The notes under the pieces are model-generated. The model was not told where the DNA came from. It saw only the letters and a program-made list of their open reading frames with translations, and searched no databases. A program made the translations under genes and the position numbers. From assembly GCA_004292955.1 (NCBI GenBank), contig RDXX01000073.1, positions 1 to 53,116 of the forward strand: a stretch of DNA of 53,116 bases. Direction: 5' to 3'. Of this stretch, positions 16,130 to 24,271 are shown piece by piece (the stretch's first letter is position 1; each line of letters opens with the position of its first letter). This DNA is from Oscillatoriales cyanobacterium. Lineage in GTDB: Bacteria; Cyanobacteriota; Cyanobacteriia; Cyanobacteriales; Microcoleaceae.

Positions 16130-17362
16130 ATGAATAGCGTTTCACGGCTACAGGAAGCAGAACAGGCACTCTTTCAGATTTTTTCTGGTATTGACGCGAC
16201 AGTCAAGCAAAATCTTCAACGAGTCTTAAAAGCTTTTCGCAGCCACCGGGTTGGAGTCCACCATTTTGCAGGTGTTACGGGTTACGGCCACGATGATTTA
16301 GGGCGGGAGACTTTGGACGGGGTGTTTGCCGAAGTGGTAGGGGCCGAGGCGGCAGCGGTGCGGGTACAGTTTGTTTCGGGTACTCACGCGATCGCCTGTG
16401 CTCTGTTTGGCATCCTACGTCCTGGTGACGAAATGTTGGCAGTTGCTGGTTCTCCCTACGATACTTTAGAAGAAGTGATCGGCTTGCGGGGGCAAGGTCA
16501 AGGTTCACTTATTGAGTTCGGCATTAGCTACCGTGAGTTGCCTCTAACTCGCGAAGGAACTGTGGATTGGCGGGCACTGAGCTCTGCTATTTCAACAAAA
16601 ACTCGCCTGGTTTTGATCCAGCGCTCTTGCGGTTATTCTTGGCGATCGAGTCTGTCTATTTCTGAGATTAAAAAAATCGTCGATCTAGTCAAACATCAGA
16701 ATCGTAACACAATTTGCTTTGTTGATAATTGTTACGGCGAGTTTGTTGATGATTGCGAACCTACTGCTGTGGGTGCAGATCTGATGGCGGGTTCTTTAAT
16801 CAAAAATCCGGGGGGTACGATCGTCCCTGCGGGCGGTTACGTGGCCGGGAGGGCCGATCTGGTGGAGGCGGCAACTTGTCGCTTGACAGCGCCGGGAATC
16901 GGCAGCAGCGGGGGCGCGACTTTTGATTTGAACCGCTTGCTGTTTCAGGGTTTGTTCATGGCCCCGGGGTTTGTGGGCGAGGCGATGAAGGGTAATCATT
17001 TGACGGCTTATGTTTTTTATAAGTTGGGTTATCGGGTGAATCCGATTCCTTTGGCGAGGCGCAGGGATGTAATTCAGGCGATCGAATTCGGTTCTGCTGA
17101 TAAGTTAATTGCTTTCTGTCGGGCGGTGCAGCAAAATTCCCCGGTGGGTTCGTATTTAGATCCCGTGCCGGCGCCGATGCCGGGATACGAGAGTCAGTTG
17201 GTGATGGCTGGTGGTACTTTTATTGATGGCAGTACCTCGGAATTTTCCGCAGACGGGCCTCTGCGAGAACCATATGTGGCTTTTTGTCAAGGGGGTACTC
17301 ATTGGACTCATGTGTCGATCGCCCTTGAGGCTGCGATCGAGGCCGTGGGCCCGGCCAAGTAG
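16130..17362 (+). CDS. Methionine gamma-lyase family protein (aluminium-resistance family)
   Basis: A 410-residue PLP-dependent enzyme of fold type I. The conserved N-terminal block HFAGVTGYGHDDLGRETLD, the substrate-side motif FVSGTHAIACALFG and the cofactor-binding CFVDNCYGEF (Asp199) are present. SLIKNPGG, where K225 should form the internal aldimine, matches the Met_gamma_lyase / aluminium-resistance protein family. The exact reaction in cyanobacteria is not established; a C-S lyase activity is the family assumption. It is monocistronic, ending at a long perfect hairpin shared with the convergent devA. Confidence 0.88.
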   Translation: MNSVSRLQEAEQALFQIFSGIDATVKQNLQRVLKAFRSHRVGVHHFAGVTGYGHDDLGRETLDGVFAEVVGAEAAAVRVQFVSGTHAIACALFGILRPGDEMLAVAGSPYDTLEEVIGLRGQGQGSLIEFGISYRELPLTREGTVDWRALSSAISTKTRLVLIQRSCGYSWRSSLSISEIKKIVDLVKHQNRNTICFVDNCYGEFVDDCEPTAVGADLMAGSLIKNPGGTIVPAGGYVAGRADLVEAATCRLTAPGIGSSGGATFDLNRLLFQGLFMAPGFVGEAMKGNHLTAYVFYKLGYRVNPIPLARRRDVIQAIEFGSADKLIAFCRAVQQNSPVGSYLDPVPAPMPGYESQLVMAGGTFIDGSTSEFSADGPLREPYVAFCQGGTHWTHVSIALEAAIEAVGPAK

Positions 17363-17385
17363 CGAATATCTTACAAAAATAATTA

Positions 17386-17449
17386 GGACGGGCAAGATGC
17401 CCATCCCACAATAAAAGAAAATATTGTGGGATGGGCATCTTGCCCGTCC
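17386..17449. terminator. Perfect 28-bp-arm hairpin between convergent genes
   Basis: Arms 17386-17413 and 17422-17449 are perfectly complementary (GGACGGGCAAGATGCCCATC...), with an 8-base AT-rich loop. The hairpin lies between the stops of the methionine gamma-lyase family gene (+) and devA (-), so it probably ends both transcripts. The same GGGCAAGATGCCCA core recurs inside a coding region at 45172-45235, which marks it as a repeat family. Confidence 0.7.
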
Positions 17450-17496
17450 CAAAATTTGATAAAAAGAACTTTTGTAAGAGATTTGTTGACATCTGA

Positions 17497-18234
17497 TTAA
17501 GGTCGATCGGCTAAATTTGTGACTAAACGTCCGTCTTCCATGTAGATAATGCGATCGGCAATATCGAGAATCCGATTGTCGTGCGTCACTAGCAAAATCG
17601 TACAACCTTGTTCCTTTGCTAGTGTCTGCATGATCTCCACCACATCTCGCCCGGATTGTTTGTCCAAAGCCGCCGTAGGTTCATCAGCTAAGACTATTTT
17701 AGGCCGACTGACTAACGCCCGGGCGATCGCCACCCTTTGTTTTTGTCCTCCCGACAGATTTTCTGGGTAATAATTAGCCCGTTCTCCCAAACCAACAGCT
17801 TCCAACATGGATATTGACAAAGCATCCATATTCTGATTTAGCATTTCCTTATGTAATTCCAAAGACATCCGCACATTTTGCTTAGCCGTCAAAAACGTCA
17901 TCAAGTTATGCGCTTGAAAAATATAACCAATTTGCTTTCTCAACTTAGTTAACTGATTCTTACTAGCGCCGCGTATTTCTTCCCCCAGAATATTGAGACT
18001 CCCTTCTTGAGCCGAACGCAGGCCGCCTAACATCGTCAGTAAAGTTGTTTTACCCGAACCAGAAGGCCCCGTCATAATTACGATTTCCCCAGAGTTGATA
18101 TCGAGATTAATATCAAATAAAGCTTGTTTTTTCAGGGAACCTTTACCGAAGTAATGGTTGAGGTTTTTGACTGATATTACAGCTTGATTTGTTATGGTTT
18201 CGTCGAAGTTGGCGGGAGAGTTTAGGGTTTGCAT
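17497..18234 (-). CDS. devA: DevA-family ABC exporter ATPase
   Basis: A 245-residue ATPase. It has Walker A GPSGSGKTT (56-64), signature ENLSGGQKQRVAIARAL, Walker B KIVLADEP and a final VTHD H-loop. The context with DevC- and DevB-like genes, and the N-terminal ISVKNLNHYFGKG, indicate the DevA/MacB-type branch, which drives tripartite export through a periplasmic adaptor and an outer-membrane TolC-like channel. In heterocyst formers this system exports envelope glycolipids. Here, with a TetR regulator and an acetyltransferase in the locus, a drug or lipid efflux role is equally likely. Confidence 0.9.
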   Translation of the reverse strand: MQTLNSPANFDETITNQAVISVKNLNHYFGKGSLKKQALFDINLDINSGEIVIMTGPSGSGKTTLLTMLGGLRSAQEGSLNILGEEIRGASKNQLTKLRKQIGYIFQAHNLMTFLTAKQNVRMSLELHKEMLNQNMDALSISMLEAVGLGERANYYPENLSGGQKQRVAIARALVSRPKIVLADEPTAALDKQSGRDVVEIMQTLAKEQGCTILLVTHDNRILDIADRIIYMEDGRLVTNLADRP

Positions 18235-18412
18235 GGTGATTTTTTGTGTTTTTTCTATAAGTCACGGGCGAGACGCCCGTGCCACAATTAATGGAGGTAT
18301 TTTGTTTGGTTCTAAGCTGGTACACATTTAATTTTGGCAATCCTGTTTCTTCCATCTCTTGTGGGGTGGGCTTCTAGCCCGCCCAAAAATTAAATTAAAA
18401 TGCCACAACAGC
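18235..18412. repeat. Two GC-rich hairpins between devC and devA
   Basis: One hairpin has CACGGGCG / CGCCCGTG arms at 18263-18281; the other has GGGTGGGC / GCCCGCCC arms at 18364-18384. Both may be palindromic insertions. They could lower expression of devA relative to devC. Confidence 0.55.
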
Positions 18413-19567
18413 TTAGAAAATATCTGCCGGATCGGCCGATCGCAATTTCCGCAAAGCCAGCGCCCCAGAACCAGTACACATCACAATCGTCAAACCCAAC
18501 ACAGTAGTCGCTCGATTTGTTGTCATTGCAATTGGCAGCAATGTAGCAGACTGCGCTAGGGAATACAGTCCGTTAGCCAAAACAATTCCCGGCATAAAAC
18601 CCAAAATAGCTAATAACAAAGCTTCCTGAACTAAAACTCCGACTAAATAGCGATCGCTATATCCCATAGCTTTTAAAGTCGCGTACTCAGCCAAGTGATC
18701 GGAAACATCTGAATACAAAATTTGGTAAACAATAATCAAACCAACAATGAATCCGATAATCGTACCAAATCCAAAAATAAAACCAATCGGAGTAGCATTT
18801 CCCCAATAAGCCTTTTCAATTTCCGCAAATTCTGCTAAAGTCAGAACTTTCACATCATCCGGCAAAATAGCTTTCAACATTGATTGAACTTTGAGGATGT
18901 CAGCCCCCGGTTGCAACTGAATTAAACCCACATCAATTTCATCTGGTTTGCGTTCTGGAAATAAATTCATGAAAGTAGAATCGCTAGCAATGACATTGCC
19001 ATCAGCCACGAAAGAAGTACCGAGAGTAAATACTCCTCCTACTTGAATATTTCGTTTGTTAAGTTCAGTTTCGAGGGTAGATTGTGTATTAAAAATATTG
19101 GCAATTTCCCCATACTCAGGTCTAGAAGCTTGGTCAAATAACACATTATTGAACTTTTGAAGTTGAGCCAAATTCTGATTGACATCTGGCAAAATAAATG
19201 TTGTGTTGCCAGGATCTATGCCAAAAATTAAAATTCCTCGCGTAGTGCGGTTTGTGGGATTTCGCCACTGTCCCATCCCAATATATAAAGAAGTGACAGA
19301 CTTGACTCCCGCGACTCCTTGTGCTTGATAAAGTCGCTCTCTTTTGAACTGTTTTACCGCAGCAAAAGTTTCAAATTGAGGATTGATTAACACTAAATCT
19401 GTCTGTAAACTTTCGTGCGGCTTAACAGCAGAATCGAAGAGTGCATCTTGAAAGCCGAGTTGCACAAAAATCAGAATATCTGCAAAGGCAATTCCGGCGA
19501 TAGCAACAGCGAGGCGGGTTTTTTCTCTGGTTACTTGCAACCAAGCAAGGGGTGTTTTGCGAAACAT
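18413..19567 (-). CDS. devC: DevC-family ABC exporter permease
   Basis: A 384-residue permease with the MacB/FtsX-like plan. There is one N-terminal helix (RLAVAIAGIAFADILIFVQLGF) and a large periplasmic domain, roughly residues 50-260. Three C-terminal helices follow, with TPIGFIFGFGTIIGFIVGLIIVYQILYSDV and LKAMGYSDRYL. The opening MFRKTPLAWLQVTREKTRLAVAIAGI is characteristic of DevC. It works with DevA (17497-18234) and the DevB-like adaptor (20471-21973). It is separated from the acetyltransferase gene by about 250 bases of repeats. Confidence 0.92.
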   Translation of the reverse strand: MFRKTPLAWLQVTREKTRLAVAIAGIAFADILIFVQLGFQDALFDSAVKPHESLQTDLVLINPQFETFAAVKQFKRERLYQAQGVAGVKSVTSLYIGMGQWRNPTNRTTRGILIFGIDPGNTTFILPDVNQNLAQLQKFNNVLFDQASRPEYGEIANIFNTQSTLETELNKRNIQVGGVFTLGTSFVADGNVIASDSTFMNLFPERKPDEIDVGLIQLQPGADILKVQSMLKAILPDDVKVLTLAEFAEIEKAYWGNATPIGFIFGFGTIIGFIVGLIIVYQILYSDVSDHLAEYATLKAMGYSDRYLVGVLVQEALLLAILGFMPGIVLANGLYSLAQSATLLPIAMTTNRATTVLGLTIVMCTGSGALALRKLRSADPADIF

Positions 19568-19817
19568 AATATTTGGGGAATTGGGAATTGGGAATTGGGA
19601 ATTGGGAATTGGGAATTGGGATAATCCGGTGGGCAGAAACCGGGTTTTTTACGAAGATATTGCATCGTAGCCTTTAATTTCGGTAAAAACCCGGTTTCTT
19701 TGTCGGCGAGTGCGGTAATTGGGCTCATCCGGTGGGCAGAAACCGGGTTTTTTGCGAAGATATTGCATCGCAGCCTTTAATATCGGTAAAAAATCCGGTT
19801 TCTTTGTCGGCGATTGC
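19568..19817. repeat. GGGAATT array plus a 103-bp tandem repeat
   Basis: An array of GGAATTG units (about 19573-19620) is followed by two copies, 19624-19709 and 19727-19813, of an element starting ATCCGGTGGGCAGAAACC and ending GGTTTCTTTGTCGGCGA. The period is 103 bp. The AAACCGGGTTT core is palindromic and recurs near 26085-26140 and 43440-43510. The array splits the exporter operon between the acetyltransferase and devC. Short open frames across it translate the repeat only. Confidence 0.75.
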
Positions 19818-20465
19818 CTAAGTCTGATCGGCATTACTCAGCGCTTGAATATCGGATTGCATAATTAAGTTAATATGGCGCGAAATCTTGTCAACTTCCC
19901 AATCCCACCAGCGCATTTGTAATAATTGCGCCACCTCAGCATCGCTGAAACGCTGCTTAATTAAACCAGCGGGATTTCCGCCGACAACGGTGTAAGCGGG
20001 AACATCTTTTACTACAACAGATTTAGCAGCAATAATTGCACCGTCGCCGATTTTAACTCCCGGCATAATCACCGATTCGTAACCTATCCAAACATCATTA
20101 CCAATAATTGTATCGCCTTTAGTTGGTAGTTCGATTAATAGATTCATAGCTGTTTCCCAGCCGTTCCCAAAGACTGGAAATGGATAGGTAGAAATGCCAT
20201 CGAGTTTGTGATTTGCACCGTTCATGATGAATTTGACGTTGGTGGCGATCGCACAAAATTTACCAATAATTAATTTATCACTCCCGTAATTGTAAAGTAC
20301 GTTTCTCTCGAAGTTTTCAGGATCGATCGGATCGTCGTAGTAAGAGTAATCGCCGACAATAATATTGGGCGATTTAATAAAGTTTTTGATAAAGCAAACC
20401 CGGCGCTGGTCTACCATCGGATACGGTCGGTTTGGATCTGGCCCCAATTCTCCCATGTTTCTCAA
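19818..20465 (-). CDS. CatB/Vat-type hexapeptide xenobiotic acetyltransferase
   Basis: A 215-residue left-handed beta-helix acetyltransferase. The opening GPDPNRPYPM, the block MNGANHKLDGISTYPF with the catalytic-type His of the Vat/CatB family, and the hexapeptide repeats IGNDVWIGYESVIMPGVKIG and PAYTVVGGNPAGLIK are all present. Relatives acetylate streptogramins or chloramphenicol with acetyl-CoA; others act on sugars. The gene starts 5 bases after the stop of the DevB-like gene, so it is co-transcribed and probably translationally coupled with the exporter. A combined modify-and-export role is an inference. Confidence 0.88.
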   Translation of the reverse strand: MRNMGELGPDPNRPYPMVDQRRVCFIKNFIKSPNIIVGDYSYYDDPIDPENFERNVLYNYGSDKLIIGKFCAIATNVKFIMNGANHKLDGISTYPFPVFGNGWETAMNLLIELPTKGDTIIGNDVWIGYESVIMPGVKIGDGAIIAAKSVVVKDVPAYTVVGGNPAGLIKQRFSDAEVAQLLQMRWWDWEVDKISRHINLIMQSDIQALSNADQT

Positions 20466-20470
20466 TCTCC

Positions 20471-21973
20471 CTAATTTTGAATTGCTACTTGTACCTGCAA
20501 ATTTGTCAATCCCGCAACTTTTTTGCTAGCTTCAGGATTCAGGTGAATTTTCACCTCCACAACTCGGCTGTCCAAGTTTTCTCCTGGCTGGTTGCTAAAC
20601 ACGTTTTGCTTGCTGACTTTTAAGCCGATTTCTTTAACAGTTCCCGGCAATTCTCCTGAAAATGCTTGGCTGGTAACACCTGCTTTTTGCCCAACCTTGA
20701 TTTTGCTGATGTCGGTTTGGTAAACTTCGGCAACGACTACCATTTGCTGAGTTTCTCCTACGTCTGCAATGCCGTCATCACTAATTTTTTCCCCGGCGCG
20801 GGTGTGAATCTTGAGGATTTTTCCGGCGTTGGGAGTGCGGATGTAAGCTTGATTTAATTCGGTTTCGGCGCGCTTGACTTGGGCGATGGCGCTGTTGATT
20901 TCGGTTTGGGCTGCTTGGATATCTACCGGGCGCACTTCGCCTATTTTGTCGAGAGTTGCTTGGGCTTCTTTTAGTTCTTCGCTGCCACTATTTTTGATGC
21001 GCTTAAGTGTTGCTTCTGCTTCTGCTAACTGCTGGATTGCTGTACTGTTAATTCTGGCAAGATTTGCTTCTGCTTCGTTGAGTTGCTGGATTCCTGTACT
21101 GTTAATTCGGGTGAGATTTGCTTCGCCTTCTTTAAGCTGCTGCTTGGCCGTACTGTTGATGCGGCTGAGATTTGCTTCGGCTTCTTTAAGTTCCTGGCGA
21201 CTTGTTTCTAATGACAGTCGTTTGCTGTCCATGACGGAGTTAGAAATTGCGCCTTCGGTAACAAGTTCTTTGTGCCGCAGGTATTCGGTTTGGGCATTAT
21301 TTGACTCGGCTTTTAATTTGTTAATTGCTGCTGTTTGTGCTGTTTTTTCTCCTTGCCATTGTGCAGTTATGCGACTAATTGTGGCTGTTTGTACTTTTCT
21401 TTCTCCTTGCCATTGTGCGGTTATTCTGCTGATGGTTGCTTGCTGTGCGGTTTTTTCTCCTTTCCATTGCGCTTGAATGCGATCGACTGTTGCTTGTTGT
21501 GCCGCCTGGTTTCCTTGCAATTGGGCTTCTAGCTTGCCAATTGTCGCAGATTGTGCTGCAAGTTCTCCCGACTTTGCCCCGGCTTTTACCTTTGCTAAAC
21601 TGGCTTCAGCAACTTTGACTTTTTCTTTGGCTTCGTCTAAAGCAGATTTTAGCCGATCGCCCGCATCCAAAATTGCGATCGACTGCCCTGCTTTCACGCG
21701 ATCGCCCTCTTTGACTAAAAGCTTCGCCACGCGATCGCCATCCAACGCCTGCGACACCCCCAAGCGAATCACTTCCCCCAGCGGTTCCAGTCTTCCCAAA
21801 GCCGTGATTTTCCTGGGCGGCGGTGTTTCTACGGGTAAAGGTTCAGCATTTTTAGCTAAAGATCCAAACTGAGAAATACCGTAAAAAGTTGTACCGATGC
21901 TAATAGCAGCGCCAGCAACTACCAATCCGATTACCAATGGATTTTTAGGCTTGATGAAAAATTGAAAATTCAT
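20471..21973 (-). CDS. devB: DevB-family HlyD-type membrane-fusion (adaptor) protein
   Basis: A 500-residue periplasmic adaptor. It has an N-terminal membrane anchor (NPLVIGLVVAGAAISIGTTFYG), the DevB-typical ITALGRLEPLGEVIRL and a lipoyl half-motif. A very long coiled-coil hairpin follows, roughly residues 95-360, built of internal repeats. One repeat type is TISRITAQWQGE, three to four copies; another is EAEANLARINSTAIQQL, four copies. Then comes the second lipoyl half (AYIRTPNAGKILKIHTRAGE) and a beta-barrel. It should bridge DevC/DevA to a TolC-like channel. Repeat number sets hairpin length, and DNA-level repetition suggests it can change. Confidence 0.92.
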   Translation of the reverse strand: MNFQFFIKPKNPLVIGLVVAGAAISIGTTFYGISQFGSLAKNAEPLPVETPPPRKITALGRLEPLGEVIRLGVSQALDGDRVAKLLVKEGDRVKAGQSIAILDAGDRLKSALDEAKEKVKVAEASLAKVKAGAKSGELAAQSATIGKLEAQLQGNQAAQQATVDRIQAQWKGEKTAQQATISRITAQWQGERKVQTATISRITAQWQGEKTAQTAAINKLKAESNNAQTEYLRHKELVTEGAISNSVMDSKRLSLETSRQELKEAEANLSRINSTAKQQLKEGEANLTRINSTGIQQLNEAEANLARINSTAIQQLAEAEATLKRIKNSGSEELKEAQATLDKIGEVRPVDIQAAQTEINSAIAQVKRAETELNQAYIRTPNAGKILKIHTRAGEKISDDGIADVGETQQMVVVAEVYQTDISKIKVGQKAGVTSQAFSGELPGTVKEIGLKVSKQNVFSNQPGENLDSRVVEVKIHLNPEASKKVAGLTNLQVQVAIQN

Positions 21974-21980
21974 ATTCCTC

Positions 21981-22565
21981 CTAAATTTGCGGTTGTTTTT
22001 TTTCTAAATAAGCGAGTAATATATTTTTTAATACATTCGCTTGTTCTGTAAAAGATATCCTTTCGCCTTGATAAAATCTTCTTGCCACCAAACCGTCAAT
22101 ATAACAAATGACAAATTTAGCGAGCGCTGGATCGGAGATACCCAGGTAGCAAATAAGTGCCTCTTCATAACGCTTTCCTGCTAGCTGGAGTGCTTGATTG
22201 CTATCAATCTCTTTGCGAGTTTTTTGGTGGCAAAACTCGAAGGTAATTAACAGATTCTTCAGCATATAATCTTCAATTCCGCTGAGATAATTCATCAGTT
22301 GTTCAACTTTTTCTCCGAGAGTTGGTGGATTTCCTAACTCAGCCAGTGCTTCTTCTTTTGTATCTTCATAGCTCAAATATACAATTAACTGCTCGAACAA
22401 ACTTTCTTTACTCGGGAAATAGTGGTAAAGGGTTCCTGTAGAAACTCCAATTCCTGAGGCAATTTCTCGCATTGTGACGGAGGAATAGCCTTTTTCGGCA
22501 AAAAGCTCAAAACTTTTGTTCAGTAATTCTTTGCGGTACAATTCGCGGTCAACTATCTTTGGCAT
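21981..22565 (-). CDS. TetR family transcriptional regulator
   Basis: A 194-residue regulator. Residues 1-60 form a textbook TetR DNA-binding domain (SFELFAEKGYSSVTMREIASGIGVSTGTLYHYFPSKESLFEQL), followed by a helical ligand-binding domain. It stops 7 bases before the devB-like start and is the first gene of the exporter operon. Two operator-like sites upstream (22637-22658 and 22710-22729) suggest that it represses its own operon until a ligand binds. The ligand may be the compound that is acetylated or exported. Confidence 0.92.
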   Translation of the reverse strand: MPKIVDRELYRKELLNKSFELFAEKGYSSVTMREIASGIGVSTGTLYHYFPSKESLFEQLIVYLSYEDTKEEALAELGNPPTLGEKVEQLMNYLSGIEDYMLKNLLITFEFCHQKTRKEIDSNQALQLAGKRYEEALICYLGISDPALAKFVICYIDGLVARRFYQGERISFTEQANVLKNILLAYLEKKQPQI

Positions 22566-22636
22566 GGATCGATCTTCAGATTTTTGATTCTAGATCCTAG
22601 GTTATCGGAGATTTAAGGGCGATCGACCAAATATTC

Positions 22637-22658
22637 CTATATCGAACATCCGATATAG
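22637..22658. promoter_or_regulatory. Perfect palindrome, probable TetR operator 1
   Basis: CTATATCG and CGATATAG form a perfect 8-bp inverted repeat with a 6-base spacer (AACATC). It lies 72 bases upstream of the tetR start. Size and spacing suit a TetR dimer. Confidence 0.6.
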
Positions 22659-22709
22659 TATAACCGACTACAAAAAAAGCTTTTGACGGCTGATATTGGA
22701 AAATATAAG

Positions 22710-22729
22710 TATATCGAACAGTTGTTATA
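22710..22729. promoter_or_regulatory. Second operator-like site sharing TATATCGAACA
   Basis: TATATCGAACAGTTGTTATA shares its first 11 bases with operator 1 and has a degenerate right half. It is followed closely by TATAAT (22726-22731), a good -10 for rightward transcription toward the GNAT gene at 22891. Binding here could control the divergent gene as well. Confidence 0.45.
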
Positions 22730-22890
22730 ATTAATGTTGCACAGACTACCAGAGCTTGTCAAGGGGTGCAGTAAAATTATCTTTGGAGTCAATTTGTCGC
22801 GGCGATTTGAGCCAGAAATCCAAAACACCCCGCCATCAATCTCCACATAAAAGCCCCGAATCGATCGTGGGAATCTGCACCTTAAATCTC

Positions 22891-23352
22891 ATGAAAGTAC
22901 GAACCTACGAAATCGGCGACACTGAAAAAATTGTCAAACTATTTTACGACACCGTGCACGAAGTAAATATCCGCGATTACACAACAGCCCAAGTAGATGC
23001 TTGGGCGCCAGCAGATACCGACATTCAAAAGTGGATGCAAAGTTTAAGCAGTAAATTTACCTTCGTAGCAGCAGAGGGCGATACAATCGCAGGTTTTGGA
23101 GAATTAGAAATCAACGGCCATATCGATCGCTTTTACTGTCACAAAGACTTTCAAAGACAAGGAGTTGGGACGCTAATTTTAACACAAATCGAGTTAAAAG
23201 CCAAAGAGTTAGGACTTAGAAAGTTATTTACCGAAGCCAGCATTACAGCTAGACCTTTTTTTGAAACCCACGGATTTATGACGATCAAAAAGCAAGAAGT
23301 AGAGCGGAGAGGACAAAAATTCATCAACTTTGCAATGGAAAAAAATATATAA
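22891..23352 (+). CDS. GNAT family N-acetyltransferase
   Basis: A 153-residue protein. The start at ATG 22891 (MKVRTYEIGDTEKIVKLFYD) is the standard beginning of this GNAT subgroup. The acetyl-CoA site is FYCHKDFQRQGVGTLIL, with the Q-R-Q-G-V-G loop, and the C-terminal region ARPFFETHGFMTIKKQ is typical. These are stand-alone acetyltransferases with unknown substrates. It is divergent from the TetR/exporter operon, and the shared upstream region contains the operator-like sites, so co-regulation is possible. Confidence 0.88.
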   Translation: MKVRTYEIGDTEKIVKLFYDTVHEVNIRDYTTAQVDAWAPADTDIQKWMQSLSSKFTFVAAEGDTIAGFGELEINGHIDRFYCHKDFQRQGVGTLILTQIELKAKELGLRKLFTEASITARPFFETHGFMTIKKQEVERRGQKFINFAMEKNI

Positions 23353-23405
23353 ACAAACCACCTTTTGTGTAAAATTAGATCGCAGAGTTGTGTGGAGGAG
23401 CTGCG

Positions 23406-23777
23406 ATGGTTACGGAAGCGACAAATGTGCTGGGAACAAAATTAGAAACTTGCTGCACATCGCCCATGACAGGCTATTATCGGGACGGAAAATGCAATAC
23501 GGGTGGCGGAGATTTAGGGGCTCACACCGTTTGTGCAAAAGTGACAGAAGAGTTTTTGAAGTACACCAAAAGAATGGGAAACGATTTGAGTACCCCGGTT
23601 CCCGATTTTAAATTTCCGGGATTGAAGCCAGGGGATTGTTGGTGTTTGTGTGCTTCGCGCTGGAAGGAAGCAATGGATGCTGGATGTGCGCCACTTGTGG
23701 TTTTGTCGGCGACTCATGTCTTAACTTTGGAATACGTTTCTTTGAACGAGTTGAAGGAACACGCTGCTGATTTGTAG
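23406..23777 (+). CDS. DUF2237 family protein
   Basis: A 123-residue protein. The ATG at 23406 is chosen because GGAGGA stands 7 bases upstream. It shows the DUF2237 pattern of conserved cysteines and glycines: NVLGTKLETCCTSPMTGYYRDG, DLGAHTVCAKVTEEFL, and GLKPGDCWCLCASRWKEA. Ala-Gly-Cys-Ala-Pro and THVLTLEYV end the domain. Function is unknown; cysteine pairs suggest metal or redox chemistry. It sits between two GNAT genes and is separated from the next start by only a few bases. Confidence 0.88.
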   Translation: MVTEATNVLGTKLETCCTSPMTGYYRDGKCNTGGGDLGAHTVCAKVTEEFLKYTKRMGNDLSTPVPDFKFPGLKPGDCWCLCASRWKEAMDAGCAPLVVLSATHVLTLEYVSLNELKEHAADL

Positions 23778-23781
23778 GAAT

Positions 23782-24159
23782 GTGCTAGCCGATTACTTCG
23801 CCACTAACAACGATGGCGATCGCTTCTGGATTACCGATGACGACGGCGGGCCCGTGGGTGTCGCCTACTGCGAGCTCGAACCAATGACCGATCGCACGTG
23901 GAACTTGCAATTAATCGCCATCTTACCCGATCGCCAGGGACAAGGACGCGGTGCGACATTGCTGCGCTACATGGAACAAACCTTGATGGCGCGGAGCGGG
24001 CGCGTGTTGCTGGTGGAAACGTCGGGACTCCCGGAGTTCGATCGCGTGCGATCGTTCTACCGCAAGTGCGGTTACGACGAAGAAGCGCGGATTCGCGACT
24101 TCTACAAAGCAGGCCATGACAAGATAGTTTACTGCAAGGAGCTGACGGCTCAGGCGTAG
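23782..24159 (+). CDS. GNAT family N-acetyltransferase, apparently N-terminally short
   Basis: A 125-residue protein beginning at GTG 23782, five bases after the DUF2237 stop. The CoA-binding core is clear (LQLIAILPDRQGQGRGATLLRYME), followed by GRVLLVETSGLPEFDRVRSFYRKCGY. GNAT proteins of this type usually carry about 30 more residues of strand and helix before FWITDDDGG. The gene may therefore be truncated by fusion to the DUF2237 end. It is more GC-rich than its neighbours, which may mark acquired DNA. Confidence 0.78.
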   Translation: MLADYFATNNDGDRFWITDDDGGPVGVAYCELEPMTDRTWNLQLIAILPDRQGQGRGATLLRYMEQTLMARSGRVLLVETSGLPEFDRVRSFYRKCGYDEEARIRDFYKAGHDKIVYCKELTAQA

Positions 24160-24163
24160 ACTC

Positions 24164-24226
24164 GTAGGGTGCGTCAGTAGGATTATTTGTTGAATCATCC
24201 AGCAGCTTCTAGCTGACGCACCCTAC
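24164..24226. repeat. GTAGGGTGCGTCAG palindromic element
   Basis: Terminal arms GTAGGGTGCGTCAG and CTGACGCACCCTAC flank a 35-base core. It belongs to the same family as the elements at 5021-5276. It lies between the GNAT gene and xisI and could act as a transcription stop or processing site. Confidence 0.75.
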
Positions 24227-24271
24227 AAGTTTACATATCTATTTAAAATCAACTCAGGAGGCAATAGTCAA

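Noticed and set aside
19649..19834. Small open frames downstream of the acetyltransferase
   Set aside because: They run over the 103-bp tandem repeat and repeat the same peptide.
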